Below, one piece after another: positions 11,412 through 21,666 of a stretch of 64,000 nucleotides of DNA. Numbering within the stretch: the first letter of the stretch is position 1; each line of letters opens with the position of its first letter. Source of the stretch: Rhizoclosmatium globosum (Eukaryota; Chytridiomycota; Chytridiomycetes; Chytridiales; Chytriomycetaceae); the NCBI GenBank assembly GCA_002104985.1, contig MCGO01000028.1, positions 186,001-250,000 on the forward strand, in the 5' to 3' direction. Made by a program: the position numbers and the translations under genes. A model generated the notes under the pieces. The model had not been told where the DNA came from. It ran no database searches and was given only the letters and a program-made list of their open reading frames with translations.

Positions 11412-14293
11412 CTATTTCTTATTATTGGTAATAACCCCTCTCGCATTCAAAAAATGCTTATACAAGTAGGTATCCCCATCCACCTTCCAGCACCACTCCT
11501 CAAACGCCATTTCGTCTTCCTCCTCGATAAACACTTCATCTCTCACGCTGCCCTCTCCAAACGCGTCTACATAGTTTCCAATCGCCTCGAAATCGATACC
11601 TGTGGTGCGGGGGTATCCAACGCGCGCGATTCCGGATCCACGGAGAGGGATGAGAGGGAGGGAATGGATTTTGGCGCGGGAGAAGGATGCGGATATGACG
11701 GATCGTGGCGTGTTTGTGCGGACTACGAGGATTAAGAGGGATATCATGGCGCGGAAGAGGGGTTTGGGGAGGGGTGTTGGGGATGTGATTTGGATTCGGA
11801 GCCATTCTAGGCCGTAGTGGATGGTTGGTTTGCTACATGAAGTAGCTGTGATGCGGTGGAATGTGGTTGGTGGTGGAGTTGTCGTCGCTGATGAAGGTGG
11901 TGGGGCGGGGATGTAGTTGTGCCAGTCGTGAGTTCCTCGATAAAGATCGAGGATCGATTTTATAGAATCCAATTGGTGTGGTGTAATACGGTAGCGTTTG
12001 AGGATTGCTCGGTCTTCTTCAGTTGTTGGAAGAAGGTGAAGCGGACCCTTAGGATGCCTGAACACTGGGGGATTCGACGAAACAGAGTTAGATGGACGAG
12101 ATAAGTTAAGTTGAGGTGAGTTTGGATAACTGGGATGTTGCGGAGATTGCGCGTAGAGAGAATAAGAATGCGGTGATGGGGAATAACTGCCATTTTTAAA
12201 AGATGATTGATGCAATGAAGGAGAATACGTATTTACAAAAGATTGCTGTTGCTGTCTGGTTGGTGTAGATTTGGGTTGTGCTTGAGACGAGATTTGAATT
12301 TCATCATCGTCGTCAAGATCGGGGAAAGCTGACACAAAACTGCTACGTTTCAACGATGAAGATTGCTGATTATTTTTGGCGACAATATCAGCTTTCTGAG
12401 ATGGTAAGGCTACCAATAACTGTCCAAGTTGTACAGGATCCTGTTCATCATCCACATCAGGAAACATAGAGTCCGACAAGCTACTCCGTTTTAACACTAA
12501 ATTAGACTGCTGTTGACGCGGCAACGACATGGTAGATTGCTGTGTTGAAGAGCTTCCATGAACAACAGGCCCATCATCATCGTCATCATCAGGAAACACA
12601 GAGTTTGATGACTGCTTAAAAATCGGCTTTGCAACAACAAATGGTATTTTCTGAGAATGTGAAAAACTCAAATGGCTCGGATTCTCCAGAGTTCCAACCT
12701 GTATGGGACGATCATCATCCTCATCATCAGGAAACACTGAAGAAAAAGCCCCACTACTCCTCCGTGATGAGTGATGTGATTGTGCAGATGATGGACGATA
12801 AGTCAAGGAATATGGTTGAACAGTGGGAGAAACCAGAGAGACAGGTGGGGGAGGAGGTGGTTGAGTTGGAGGAGAGCCAAAGTTGTCAATATCGTCGTCA
12901 TCATCAGGAAATGCGGAAAATACAGGCTTTTTTGGAGTCACACTCCCTACTGCAGATACGGAAAACTGCTGAAAGACGATTGAGGGAGTTGCAGAGTTGT
13001 TTGATGCACGAAACACCAGAGCATCAGCAGGGGCCGAGGATGAAAGCTGTTGTTGAGAAACAGGGGGAACAAGTGCAGATGATTGAATAGGTTCATGCGC
13101 CGAGAAACGTTTTGGTGAAATGGCAGTTGGTTCCAAGTGATTTGGTTTCTTTGGGGAGTTGGAATCAACACCATTTACTCCATTTGATGAAGGAGTGGTT
13201 GAAGGACCGATAGAATCACTGCTTCTGCTCATCAAATCTGAACTCCTCTTTTTCAGACCGCCAAAGAATGATTTGACATTGGTTACGAGAGATTGGTGGA
13301 TTGGCATTTGTTTTTTGGCATTGGTTGTATCTCTCATTGAGGCCAAGTCGGCGATTCCACGCGTAATGAGCGATGATTGTTGTTGAGTGGGAATTTGAGA
13401 AGGAAGTAACCCTGGGCTACCAGGTAAACTGGCAACGCCACCCCCAAAGGTGTCTGAGTGAACACTGTTCCGTGACGCCCCTTTTCCATTCCCATTCCCT
13501 TTTTCATCAGCAGAAGTTTTAGACCTGACAGTGGAGGAGGAGCGTTTCGTGGAGACCATTTTAATTGGGCCAAAGGGATTTGGACTACCGACATTTGCTT
13601 CCTGCAGCAACAAATCGAGGGCATCTTGAGCTGAAGTTTCTGAGCGAAAGGGGTAACCCGTTTGTGGAGGAGGAGGAGAGAACACATAAGTCTGCGTAAT
13701 TTGTGGTGGTTAATTGATCTGACGTTGTTGGTGAGTTGACAGCAAATCAACATACAGGAATGAGATACTCGTAGGTACGTGACTCGCACATTCGTCTGGC
13801 AGAAAAGGCCTTGTCAATACTGTAAACACAGGGTCAGAAATCGTGCCCTTTGGCTAGCTCGGAATTGAATCCTTAAGTAATCAAACTCACTTTGTAATGT
13901 GGAAGACACGCACGGACTGGGACAACAGAGCATTGACAGCATTTGCTGAAGGAAGCTTGGGCATGGCTGACAGAACCTCGAGTGAAAGGACTTGCTGAAC
14001 AGCGAATTCACCTCGTTCAGAGCCACCAGTGCGCGAGATACCCGTCATCTGTTTTGATTGTTTTCCATGTTTAGTCCAGTAGCCTAGAGGGGTCTTCAGG
14101 GAGATGTCAAGGGGTAGCCCAGGAAGCCTGGGGAGCCTAGGGTCTAGGTAGCCAAGGGTTCCCAGTGAGTACCCACCCGCACACTCTCCGATTCATCTTC
14201 AGTCGATGAACAACATGATGCAATTGCCGTTAGCACAGCTCGCTCAGGCTCAACCGCAGAGGCACAGCTGCCAAACAGAATCGCTACTTTCAT
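11412..14293 (-). CDS. Divergent PUS1/TruA-type pseudouridine synthase with a long acidic low-complexity insertion
   Basis: Exons from 14293 give MKVAILFGSCASAV, then MTGISRTGGSERGEFAVQQV, then SIDKAFSARRMCESRTYEYL, then a 757-codon frame to 11412. The second and third pieces align with the eukaryotic PUS1 core (human RTDKGVSA...VVSLKV and CDSRTYEYL). The C-terminus (LYRGTHDWHNYI, RAMISLLILVVR, ending in a region like the PUS1 substrate-binding end) also fits. Between lies ~450 residues rich in Ser, Pro and Gln with five copies of an FPD-plus-acidic motif (FPDDDDD, FPDDEDDD, FPDDDDDD, FPDVDDE, FPDLDDDD). The catalytic RTD motif is altered to RT-GGS-ER (residues 45-51). Family assignment is good; activity doubtful. 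Confidence 0.7.
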
Positions 14294-14348
14294 TCCCAAG
14301 CACAGAAAGGTAGAACACTCTTTTTGGAAGTTCTTTTTCTTTTCAAGG

Positions 14349-15845
14349 ATGTTCTTTCATCCACTTCTGCTTCGTGCGGCTTACTCCACCACCAGGTAAG
14401 AAAGGTCAACATTACTGGCTGCTGTAAGATGTTGGAATACTTAGTGTAAAGCAGCACAAAGCAATGGATCCAACGACAAACTTCAGATCATTTCGTGAAA
14501 CAGGCTCACCGTCAGTCGCTTCGTTCTCGTGCATCTTTTAAGCTACTTGATCTATTGAAGGTACGCAATCTTTATAACTGTTTAAAGCTGTTGGGCTCTC
14601 CCCTTCTTTGCCTCTTCCTCACACCCACCCACAAACCAAACACAAACACAAACACATCCAAACCTATCAAATCTAAAACGAACCATCTCAATCAGACACA
14701 TCCAACACTCATCAAAAAGGGCCATAAAGTACTTGACCTCGGAGCTGCACCAGGTGGCTGGACTCAGGTCGCAGTGGAAGCTGTCAGCAGTCGCGGCGTT
14801 GGTCCGCTTGCTGCCGGTGCGCGCTTTGTCGGTGCTTCAATCTCCCCAAATTCTCCCGCTGTTCTGGCGGAGGGCTTGGACTCAGACACTGCTATCCCAC
14901 TTCTTGTCCGCCGATCAGACAATGGTGGCCGTGTTATTGCCGTCGACTTGTTGCCTATTGATCCTATTCCTGGTGCTACAATCTTGCAGGGTGATATGAC
15001 ACATACGGCAACTCAACAAAAAGTGATTGAATTGTGTGGTGGAAAAGTTGATACTGTCTTGAGTGATATGGCGCATTCATTCACTGGAAGTCGGAGTGCT
15101 GATGTCGCGAGAGTCCTTGTACGTGTTTTGTAGATTGTTGTGGATTCTTCAAAGATGGATGCTGATTCAATATGTCGAAATAGGATCTGTGCGAAACAGC
15201 ATTCTCAGTTGCCGAACGCGTCTTGAAACCAAACGGAAACTTTGTATGTAAATTCATTCGCGGAGAAGACGATCAAGGTGAATTCCATCAAACCGCTCTA
15301 ACAAACAATCTCAACAAATCAATCCATCAACAGACCTCCAAACCCTTCTCGAATCCCGATTCACATCTGTCGTGTTTGATAAACCTCTCGGATCAAGAAC
15401 AGGTTCCGCAGAAGCATACCTAATTTGCCTGGAATACATCCCTCCCATCACCGCCACAGAAACCAAACCAACCAGTTCAAACACTTCTCTCTCAACTCCT
15501 CCAACCACACCCCCTCAACATCCTCTCCACCACCCCGGCCCCAAAATAAACCAACGCAGCAGCAAACCCGTCCCCTTAACCCCCATCGACACCAAACCTA
15601 AATCAGGCCCACCCTTAATCCCCCACTGGAGCCAACTAACACCCGGCACGCACGTAAAAGTCTTGCTACTGACAGACCTGAGTGGGAAGCCTATTGGCCG
15701 CGGCGTTAGTAACGCGGGCCTCGATAAAGCTGTGGAAGGTGTTGTGGAGGTGCTGTTGTCACGCGATTATCATCGGAGCGGGTGTAAAGTGCGGCTTGTC
15801 GATGGACGTGTTGGACGTGTTTGCGAAGTTCTCGGAAAGCCATAA
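14349..15845 (+). CDS. MRM2: FtsJ-type mitochondrial rRNA 2'-O-methyltransferase fused to a YwbE (DUF2196) domain
   Basis: Starts MFFHPLLLRAAYSTT, a short mitochondrial-type presequence, 55 bp from the divergent PUS1-like start. After intron removal: KQWIQRQTSDHFVKQAHRQS, SRASFKLLDLL, then KVLDLGAAPGGWTQVA (SAM-binding motif I), IAVDLLPIDPIPGATILQGD, SDMAHSFTGSRSADVAR, and NGNFVCKFIRG, the FtsJ/RrmJ order with catalytic Lys positions plausible. The YLICLEY strand ends the methyltransferase. A Pro/Thr-rich linker leads to a C-terminal domain (~15630-15845): TPGTHVKVLLL, GVVEVLLSRDYHRSGCKVRL, VGRVCEVLGKP, which is the YwbE/DUF2196 signature, usually a separate small protein. Expected to act on large-subunit mitochondrial rRNA. 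Confidence 0.85.
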
Positions 15846-16159
15846 TTTTTTTTTAAAAGTAAATAAATGTAATTCCGAATGGGTGTTGAATGTGAGGGCT
15901 TTATCGGTGATAAGGTGGTGTTTGTGGACGGATACGATTATCCAATCAATGTTGGTTCTGGTGATGGGCTGGTGATGGGGCATACTTTCGCCAAAATTTT
16001 AACTCAGTTTCCGGGCAAGGGTTAGCCAATAGCGGGGGAATTTGATAGGACAAGGCAACCAATCAACGTTAAACCTCGTGACCACCTGAATACGTGATTG
16101 CGTGACTTACATACCTTAAAACCCCAAGCAAACCGTTGGGGGAAATAAGAAAGCCCAAA
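15846..16159 (+). promoter_or_regulatory. Intergenic region with two CCAAT boxes upstream of the ferric-reductase-like gene
   Basis: 314 bp without a gene. It holds the AT-rich 3' end of the MRM2 gene and, nearer the next gene, CCAAT at 16026-16030 and 16059-16063, about 135 and 100 bp before the ATG at 16160, spacing reasonable for the CCAAT-binding (HAP/NF-Y) complex. Functional use is inference. Confidence 0.35.
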
Positions 16160-17969
16160 ATGAAGTACACTACCAGTCAACTTGCCTTTGGTGCTTTGTC
16201 TCTCTTCTTCTTCCCAGCATCCGCAGTCTTCTGCTGGTTCCTCATTGAAAACACGTCATGGTGCTTCTCCGATATGTGCATTGACGTCAATAGTCACGAA
16301 GCGGGACCGTTTCTCAAGATTTCGATTTTCTTGTATTATGGGTTCCTTGCTTCTTCTCTGGCCGTTGTTGAAATTTCACGTCGTGTTCCAAGACTTCTCG
16401 TGTCTTATCTCGAACGGTTCTCAAGTCTTCCTCTATCACTGTTGGTGAATTGGCGTTCTTTGCAATTGCTGTGATTGTTTCCTTTGCAGTTGGTATTATG
16501 GGCTTCATGACACTGTGGTGGCGTCAAGTGGGCCGAGCGAAACAAGGCAAGGTGTTGACACTCCAACGTATGATTTTTGGGTACGCTTTCAATTCTTCTG
16601 GTGATGTTTTGGCTGTTCTGATGGGGTTTGTCATGATTCCTGCGTCCAAAAACTCCTTTCTTGCAACATTCTTCAATCTCCCATACACGGCACTTGCTCG
16701 AATCCATATTTGGATTGGACGCATTATTTGGTGGATGACTGTATTTCATACTGTTGATGGATGCATTAAATATGTGATTGCTGGGAAGGATGTTCTTTCC
16801 TTATTCAGCGTTCCAGCAAAAGCAGATTGGGGCCATGAAAAGTACGCAGGACTGACTGGCATGGTTGCAACTACTGCGTTACTTATTGTGACCATCACTT
16901 CGTTGGACTATTTCCGACGTCGTTATTTCAACACTTTCTTCTACACCCACTTCCTCGTCTTGGTGTTCATTGTTTTCTCCTACCTCCATGCGTCAAATAC
17001 CATCTACTATATTCTACCTGGTGAGTCCCTCATTGTCACTTACGAAGATTGCTGATATGAATATGTCCAGGTCTTTTAATGTACACTCTCGACGGATTAA
17101 TTCGTTGCTACTCTCGTTTCTGCCCCAAAGACAAGGTCAAGAGTGTTGTTTTCGAGCAATGCGGCTTCATCACACTTACAATCGCTACCAAAAAAGCTCT
17201 CAATGCCAGACCAGGAGAATTCATGCGTGTTTGTTTTCCAGAAATATCCAAGATTGAATTCCATCCTTGGAGTATTGTTCGTGCCGATTCTGAGAGCGTG
17301 ACGTTCTTGTTCGTGGCCGCCAAGAACAACAGCAAGGAATGGACAAATAAGGTCGAAAATTGTTTGAAGGAGCATAACGTTGTTGGTTCCATTGGTGATA
17401 TCCAAGTTTGCTTGCAAGGGCCGTACGGCAGTGAAATTGAATTTTTGAGTCAATTGAATGTCGGGCAACACGACATGTTTGTATTCTACGTCGGAGGAAC
17501 GGGTCTTGCTGCGTGTGTCCAAGGTATTGAAAAGGTGTTGAAGTCTAGCAACACGAAAGTGTTGCTGGTTTGGTCTGCTCGTGTTGTGGGGTTGGAACAT
17601 GTGACTATTCTCAAGGAACTTGTAGCAAAAGCTAAAGAAGCCGGTAGCAACCTTATAATTGAGTTGTACGAAACTGACGGAGATGTGTCGGAAATTGATG
17701 CAGATCCAATTGTATCGAAGGGTAGTGATAGAAAAGAATATGTGGAAATTGGATTCTCTGAATATCAGGTCAATCATGGACGCCCAGACTTTCTGGCTTT
17801 GTTGCAGAAGCATACAATTTCTGAGTTGGACAATCCTAAGTTTGAGGTTGGTGTTTTTGTGTGTGGTTCCGAAGGAATGACAAAACACGCGTTGGAGAGT
17901 GTTCATCAATATCGTAAAGATAATAAGGAAGTTCAGTTGGATCTAGTGGTGGAGCCATTTGCGCTATGA
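16160..17969 (+). CDS. Ferric reductase / NADPH-oxidase-family transmembrane flavocytochrome
   Basis: Integral membrane electron carrier moving electrons from NADPH via FAD and two haems across a membrane. N-terminal half: several hydrophobic helices, with paired histidines IHIWIGRIIWWMTVFHTV and YTHFLVLVFIVFSYLHASN placed as haem ligands. C-terminal half: HPWSIV (FAD binding, HPxS/T type), GPYGSEIEF, and YVGGTGLAACVQGI (nucleotide-binding GGTG), ending VVEPFAL at 17969. One clear intron (17021-17071 region, GTGAGT...TCCAG). The join near 16383-16425 is unresolved: exon 1 ends in one frame (EISRRVPRLL) and the next (VLKSSSITVGELAFF) is in another, needing either an atypical short intron or a base error. 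Ferric reductase is the usual fungal role; NOX cannot be excluded. Confidence 0.8.
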
Positions 17970-18183
17970 TATTAATAACAATAAATGAATAAGTTCCGAT
18001 AAACGATGAAATGGAGCTTGAACTTGTCAAACAGAACTTTCTCCTTTCCTCAATTGGTCATATTTCCAGTGTCTCTTATTCAATCAATTTTAAAACTTCT
18101 TTTATTCACATTTCAAGAATAAATCCCAATTCATTTCATTCCAACCAACCCGCTTAACACCAACATCATTTTCTTTTCTTCGT

Positions 18184-19378
18184 TTACGCAGAGAAGGAGG
18201 AAGAAGCAATAATCTTGGTGAGTTGAGCAAATGCAATGTTCTCCTTAACAAGGGCCGGTTTTGGCAAGTTCTCGCTAATCAAGGGGAAGTCGACCAATGA
18301 GGCGTCGTCAGCGTTGATGGTGCATCCGGCGTCTTTGATCCATTGAGTCAAGGCAGCCTTGTCGAGGTGGACAGAGTCTTTGAATTGGGCGAGGGAGATT
18401 TGTTGGTAGGTGATGGCCAAGGTTGAGGTAATGAAGTTGCGGATTCTTGTCTGTTATAGATTGTTATTATTTTTGTTTGGATGGTTGGAGAGTAGATCAG
18501 AATGTTGGGGTGCTGAAGAGAGGGTATTTGAGTCGGTTCGAGGATTGCGCAAGTTTCCTGTATGGTTCATACTGTAGATTCTGATTTGCATAATCCAGAA
18601 GTAATTGAAGTTGGTTCTTTCCTTTTCTTTTTGTACATAGGACACAAAGGATATCATGATGTGTCCATTTTATGCCCAACTTCATCCTCAAGACATCTGC
18701 CTCCATCATTGAACAATCCTCTGAGTCACGGGAATTCATACTGTGGCCACGCAAAAGACACAGATGAATTGGAGAATACAAATCAAAACTCACATCAAAC
18801 TGAGGGAAGAAGTCAAGGACCTTCTTGACGGGTCCGCCATTCTTCAAATCTTTGGCGTCGTAGGAAGGCAATTTGAAAGACTCCAACTGCGCCCAAAAGT
18901 CTTTGAATCTGCAAGTTTCGAGGAGTTGCTGGAGCTCGATAATCTGAGCGACATGTTTGTTGGCGGTGATTTCAGGGGAGAGGAGGCAGAGGCAGAGGTT
19001 GAAGTCTGGGTCGGGAAGAGCGGCAAGGGCAAGGGTGAGAATTGCGCAGATTGTGGCAATGTTTGAGAGGGAGTGGTTGAATTGGTAGAGCTTGAGGATG
19101 GCAAGGTTGGCCTGGGAGTCGATGTTGTTTGACTTCATTTGGTCAATAACGTATTGCTGCAAAACGGGAAGGTTCGCCTGGTTGTATCTGATTGGAAGAA
19201 GAAGAAAGGTAAGCTGCGGCTGCATCATGAATGTGTAAACGTGGAGTCCAATGGTTAGTTAGACCCACAGAGACTACGCACCGGTCCACGGACTCGACAA
19301 TCGCATTAATCTGAGCACAACAAGGCCTTTAGCATACAGCTCCTAGCATGGATGCCTTACCTCTTCTGGACGGGTCAT
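18184..19378 (-). CDS. EIF3K: Eukaryotic translation initiation factor 3 subunit K
   Basis: Subunit of the eIF3 complex that assembles on the 40S ribosome. Exons: MTRPEE, INAIVESVD, then RYNQANLPVLQQYVIDQMKS with ANLAILKLYQFN (close to human RYNPENLATLERYV and ANLAVLKLYQFN), LLETCRFKDFWAQL, then TRIRNFITSTLAITYQQISL, VHLDKAALTQWIKDAG and a tail ending IIASSSFSA. About 220 residues, as expected. The intron between QFD and TRIRN (about 18453-18791) is ~340 bp, long for this window. The gene is absent from baker's yeast but kept in many other fungi. Divergent from the CTK1-like gene, starts 74 bp apart. Confidence 0.9.
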
Positions 19379-19452
19379 GGTTGTTTATGGTTGAATAGGG
19401 ACAAGAGGAAAAAAGAAAACAAATCGGCTTCTCTTGAAAAACACTCCAACAA

Positions 19453-21635
19453 ATGATACCTGGAAAGGGGAGAGGGAACAGGCCACCACCACCGCCTCCA
19501 CCTGGATACTTTGGACCACCTGGTACTGGACCTGGAAGCAGCAGCTCGTATCCGGCCTTTGTTCCTGGATCATCCGCAATTGGAACTCCGCCAAACCAAC
19601 GCGTAGGCTTTGGCGGTCCTCCTCCACCGCCCCCGCCGCTTCCGCATCCACTTCCACTTCCACTTCCACTTCCACCACACCAGCAGCAACAGCAGCAACC
19701 TCAGTCTCCGTTTGCCCAGTCGCATCCGCATCCTCAGTTTCGCAATCAACCGCAACACCAACATCAACATCAACTGGATCAGACACGCGCGCCCCACTTG
19801 CCGCATCAACATCAACAACATCAACAACATACCCCGCGTCTGTCCCACAATCAGCACTCGTCAAAACACTCTCACTCGGACTTAATTGTCACCCCAACCC
19901 AATCCTCTCTTCCTCCATCGGACCCGATAGACCCGGCCCTGGCCTTCAGACCCGCTGTATTTACCTCTGTCGAATCTCTCTACGATAAAACTGCGATGGT
20001 TGGCGAGGGAACCTATGGGTATGAAGCCTGTTTTGTTTTTCGCAGTTCCCTCTCTCTTGCCCTCTCTCCTCCTCCTCTCGCTTCTCCCTCGTGCGCGCAC
20101 CTCCTCTCTTCCCATCTCCATCTCCTCAATTCGAGAGCGAATATTCAAATATACTCTTTGTGCTCTTGTCGAATTTGATGTTGTGTGTACTATGATGAGA
20201 CCGAACCTCGAATCGAAAAAAAACCACCTCTTTCGCACCTATCCACCGTCCCAATATCGAATTGTACGGAGTTCCGATAGGACGTCCCAAACATGACCTG
20301 CTCGCCCCCATCCTGCCTCCCCCTTCACTCCCTCCGATCCTCTGCTCTTTTCTCCAACACCTTACTAAATTTTCTCTCATCTCTCCCTCTCACAACTACA
20401 GAAAAGTCTACAAGGCCGTCAACAAAAAGACAAAGGAGACTGTGGCGCTGAAACGGGTGCGCATTGAGACGGAGAAGGAAGGGGTGAGGTTTTATTGGGA
20501 CAAGGAGTCTGTTTACATTAACCATGGCTACCAATTTCATAGTTTCCAATCACGGGTGTACGCGAAATCAAAATCCTTACTTCATTGCGACACGACAATG
20601 TTGTCAGGCTGTTGGAAATTATATCTGAGGAAACGGGCAATGCTTGTACGTTTTGTTGCCCTCTTCTCCTCTTCTCGGACTCCCTTTTTTTTTCTCCTCC
20701 TCCTTGTCATACTCTCTAGCTCGCTTTTTAGCACTTGAAACTATCCGTCAAAATTGTGTGGACTAAATAGTTTATGCACAGGCTTCGTTCACCTCGTTTT
20801 TGAATACATGGACCATGACCTCACCGGAATATTTAACAATGCTCAACTGCAATGGGAGCAAAAACACATCAAATGCTTAATGAAACAGCTGTTTGAAGGA
20901 TTGGCGTACCTGCATGATAAAGGGATTATTCATCGAGATATGAAAGGTGGTCATCTCTTTCTTTATTTCAATCCTCCAACCCAGCTTACACACTTTTAAT
21001 ATCAAGGCTCGAATTTATTATTGAATAACCAAGGGATCTTGAAGCTTGCTGACTTTGGTTTGGCGCGGTATATGACTGTGCCAAAAATCGAGTACACCAA
21101 CCGTGTGATTACCCTTTGGTATCGGCCGCCTGAATTGTTACTAGGCTCTACATCATATACCACTGAAATCGATTTATGGAGCTCAGGGTAAGAGTGTATC
21201 CCTTCCTCTAAAATTGTATTGAGTTATAACCTTGCCCCAAATTAGATGCATTATGGCGGAAATGTACATTCGAAGACCGTTGTTTCCGGGTAACGATGAA
21301 ATCTCACAACTGGATCATATTTGGAAGACGTGTGGTGTTCCCACTGAAGAGAGTTGGCCGAAAGTCTCTGAAATGCCTTGGTGGAACTTTATGCGTCCGT
21401 CGAAGCAATACCCAAGAGTTCTTGGAGACAATATGCAAAGGTGCGAAGGGTCTTTTGGTGGTTGCTTTTTTTAATTATCTTTTCAATGGCATCTTAGACA
21501 TATGATTGGGGAAGCTTTAACATTATTGGAAAGTCTTCTCCAATTGGATCCGATACTACGACCCTCTGCGCGCGAAGTTTTGCAGCATTTGTATTTTTAT
21601 GAAGAACCTCTACCTTGTATGCCATATGAGTATGT

Positions 21636-21666
<31 letters not shown>

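Noticed and set aside
19570..19857. Minus-strand frames opposite the Pro/Gln-rich N-terminus of the CTK1-like kinase
   Set aside because: Compositional shadows of codon repeats; no start context or domain.
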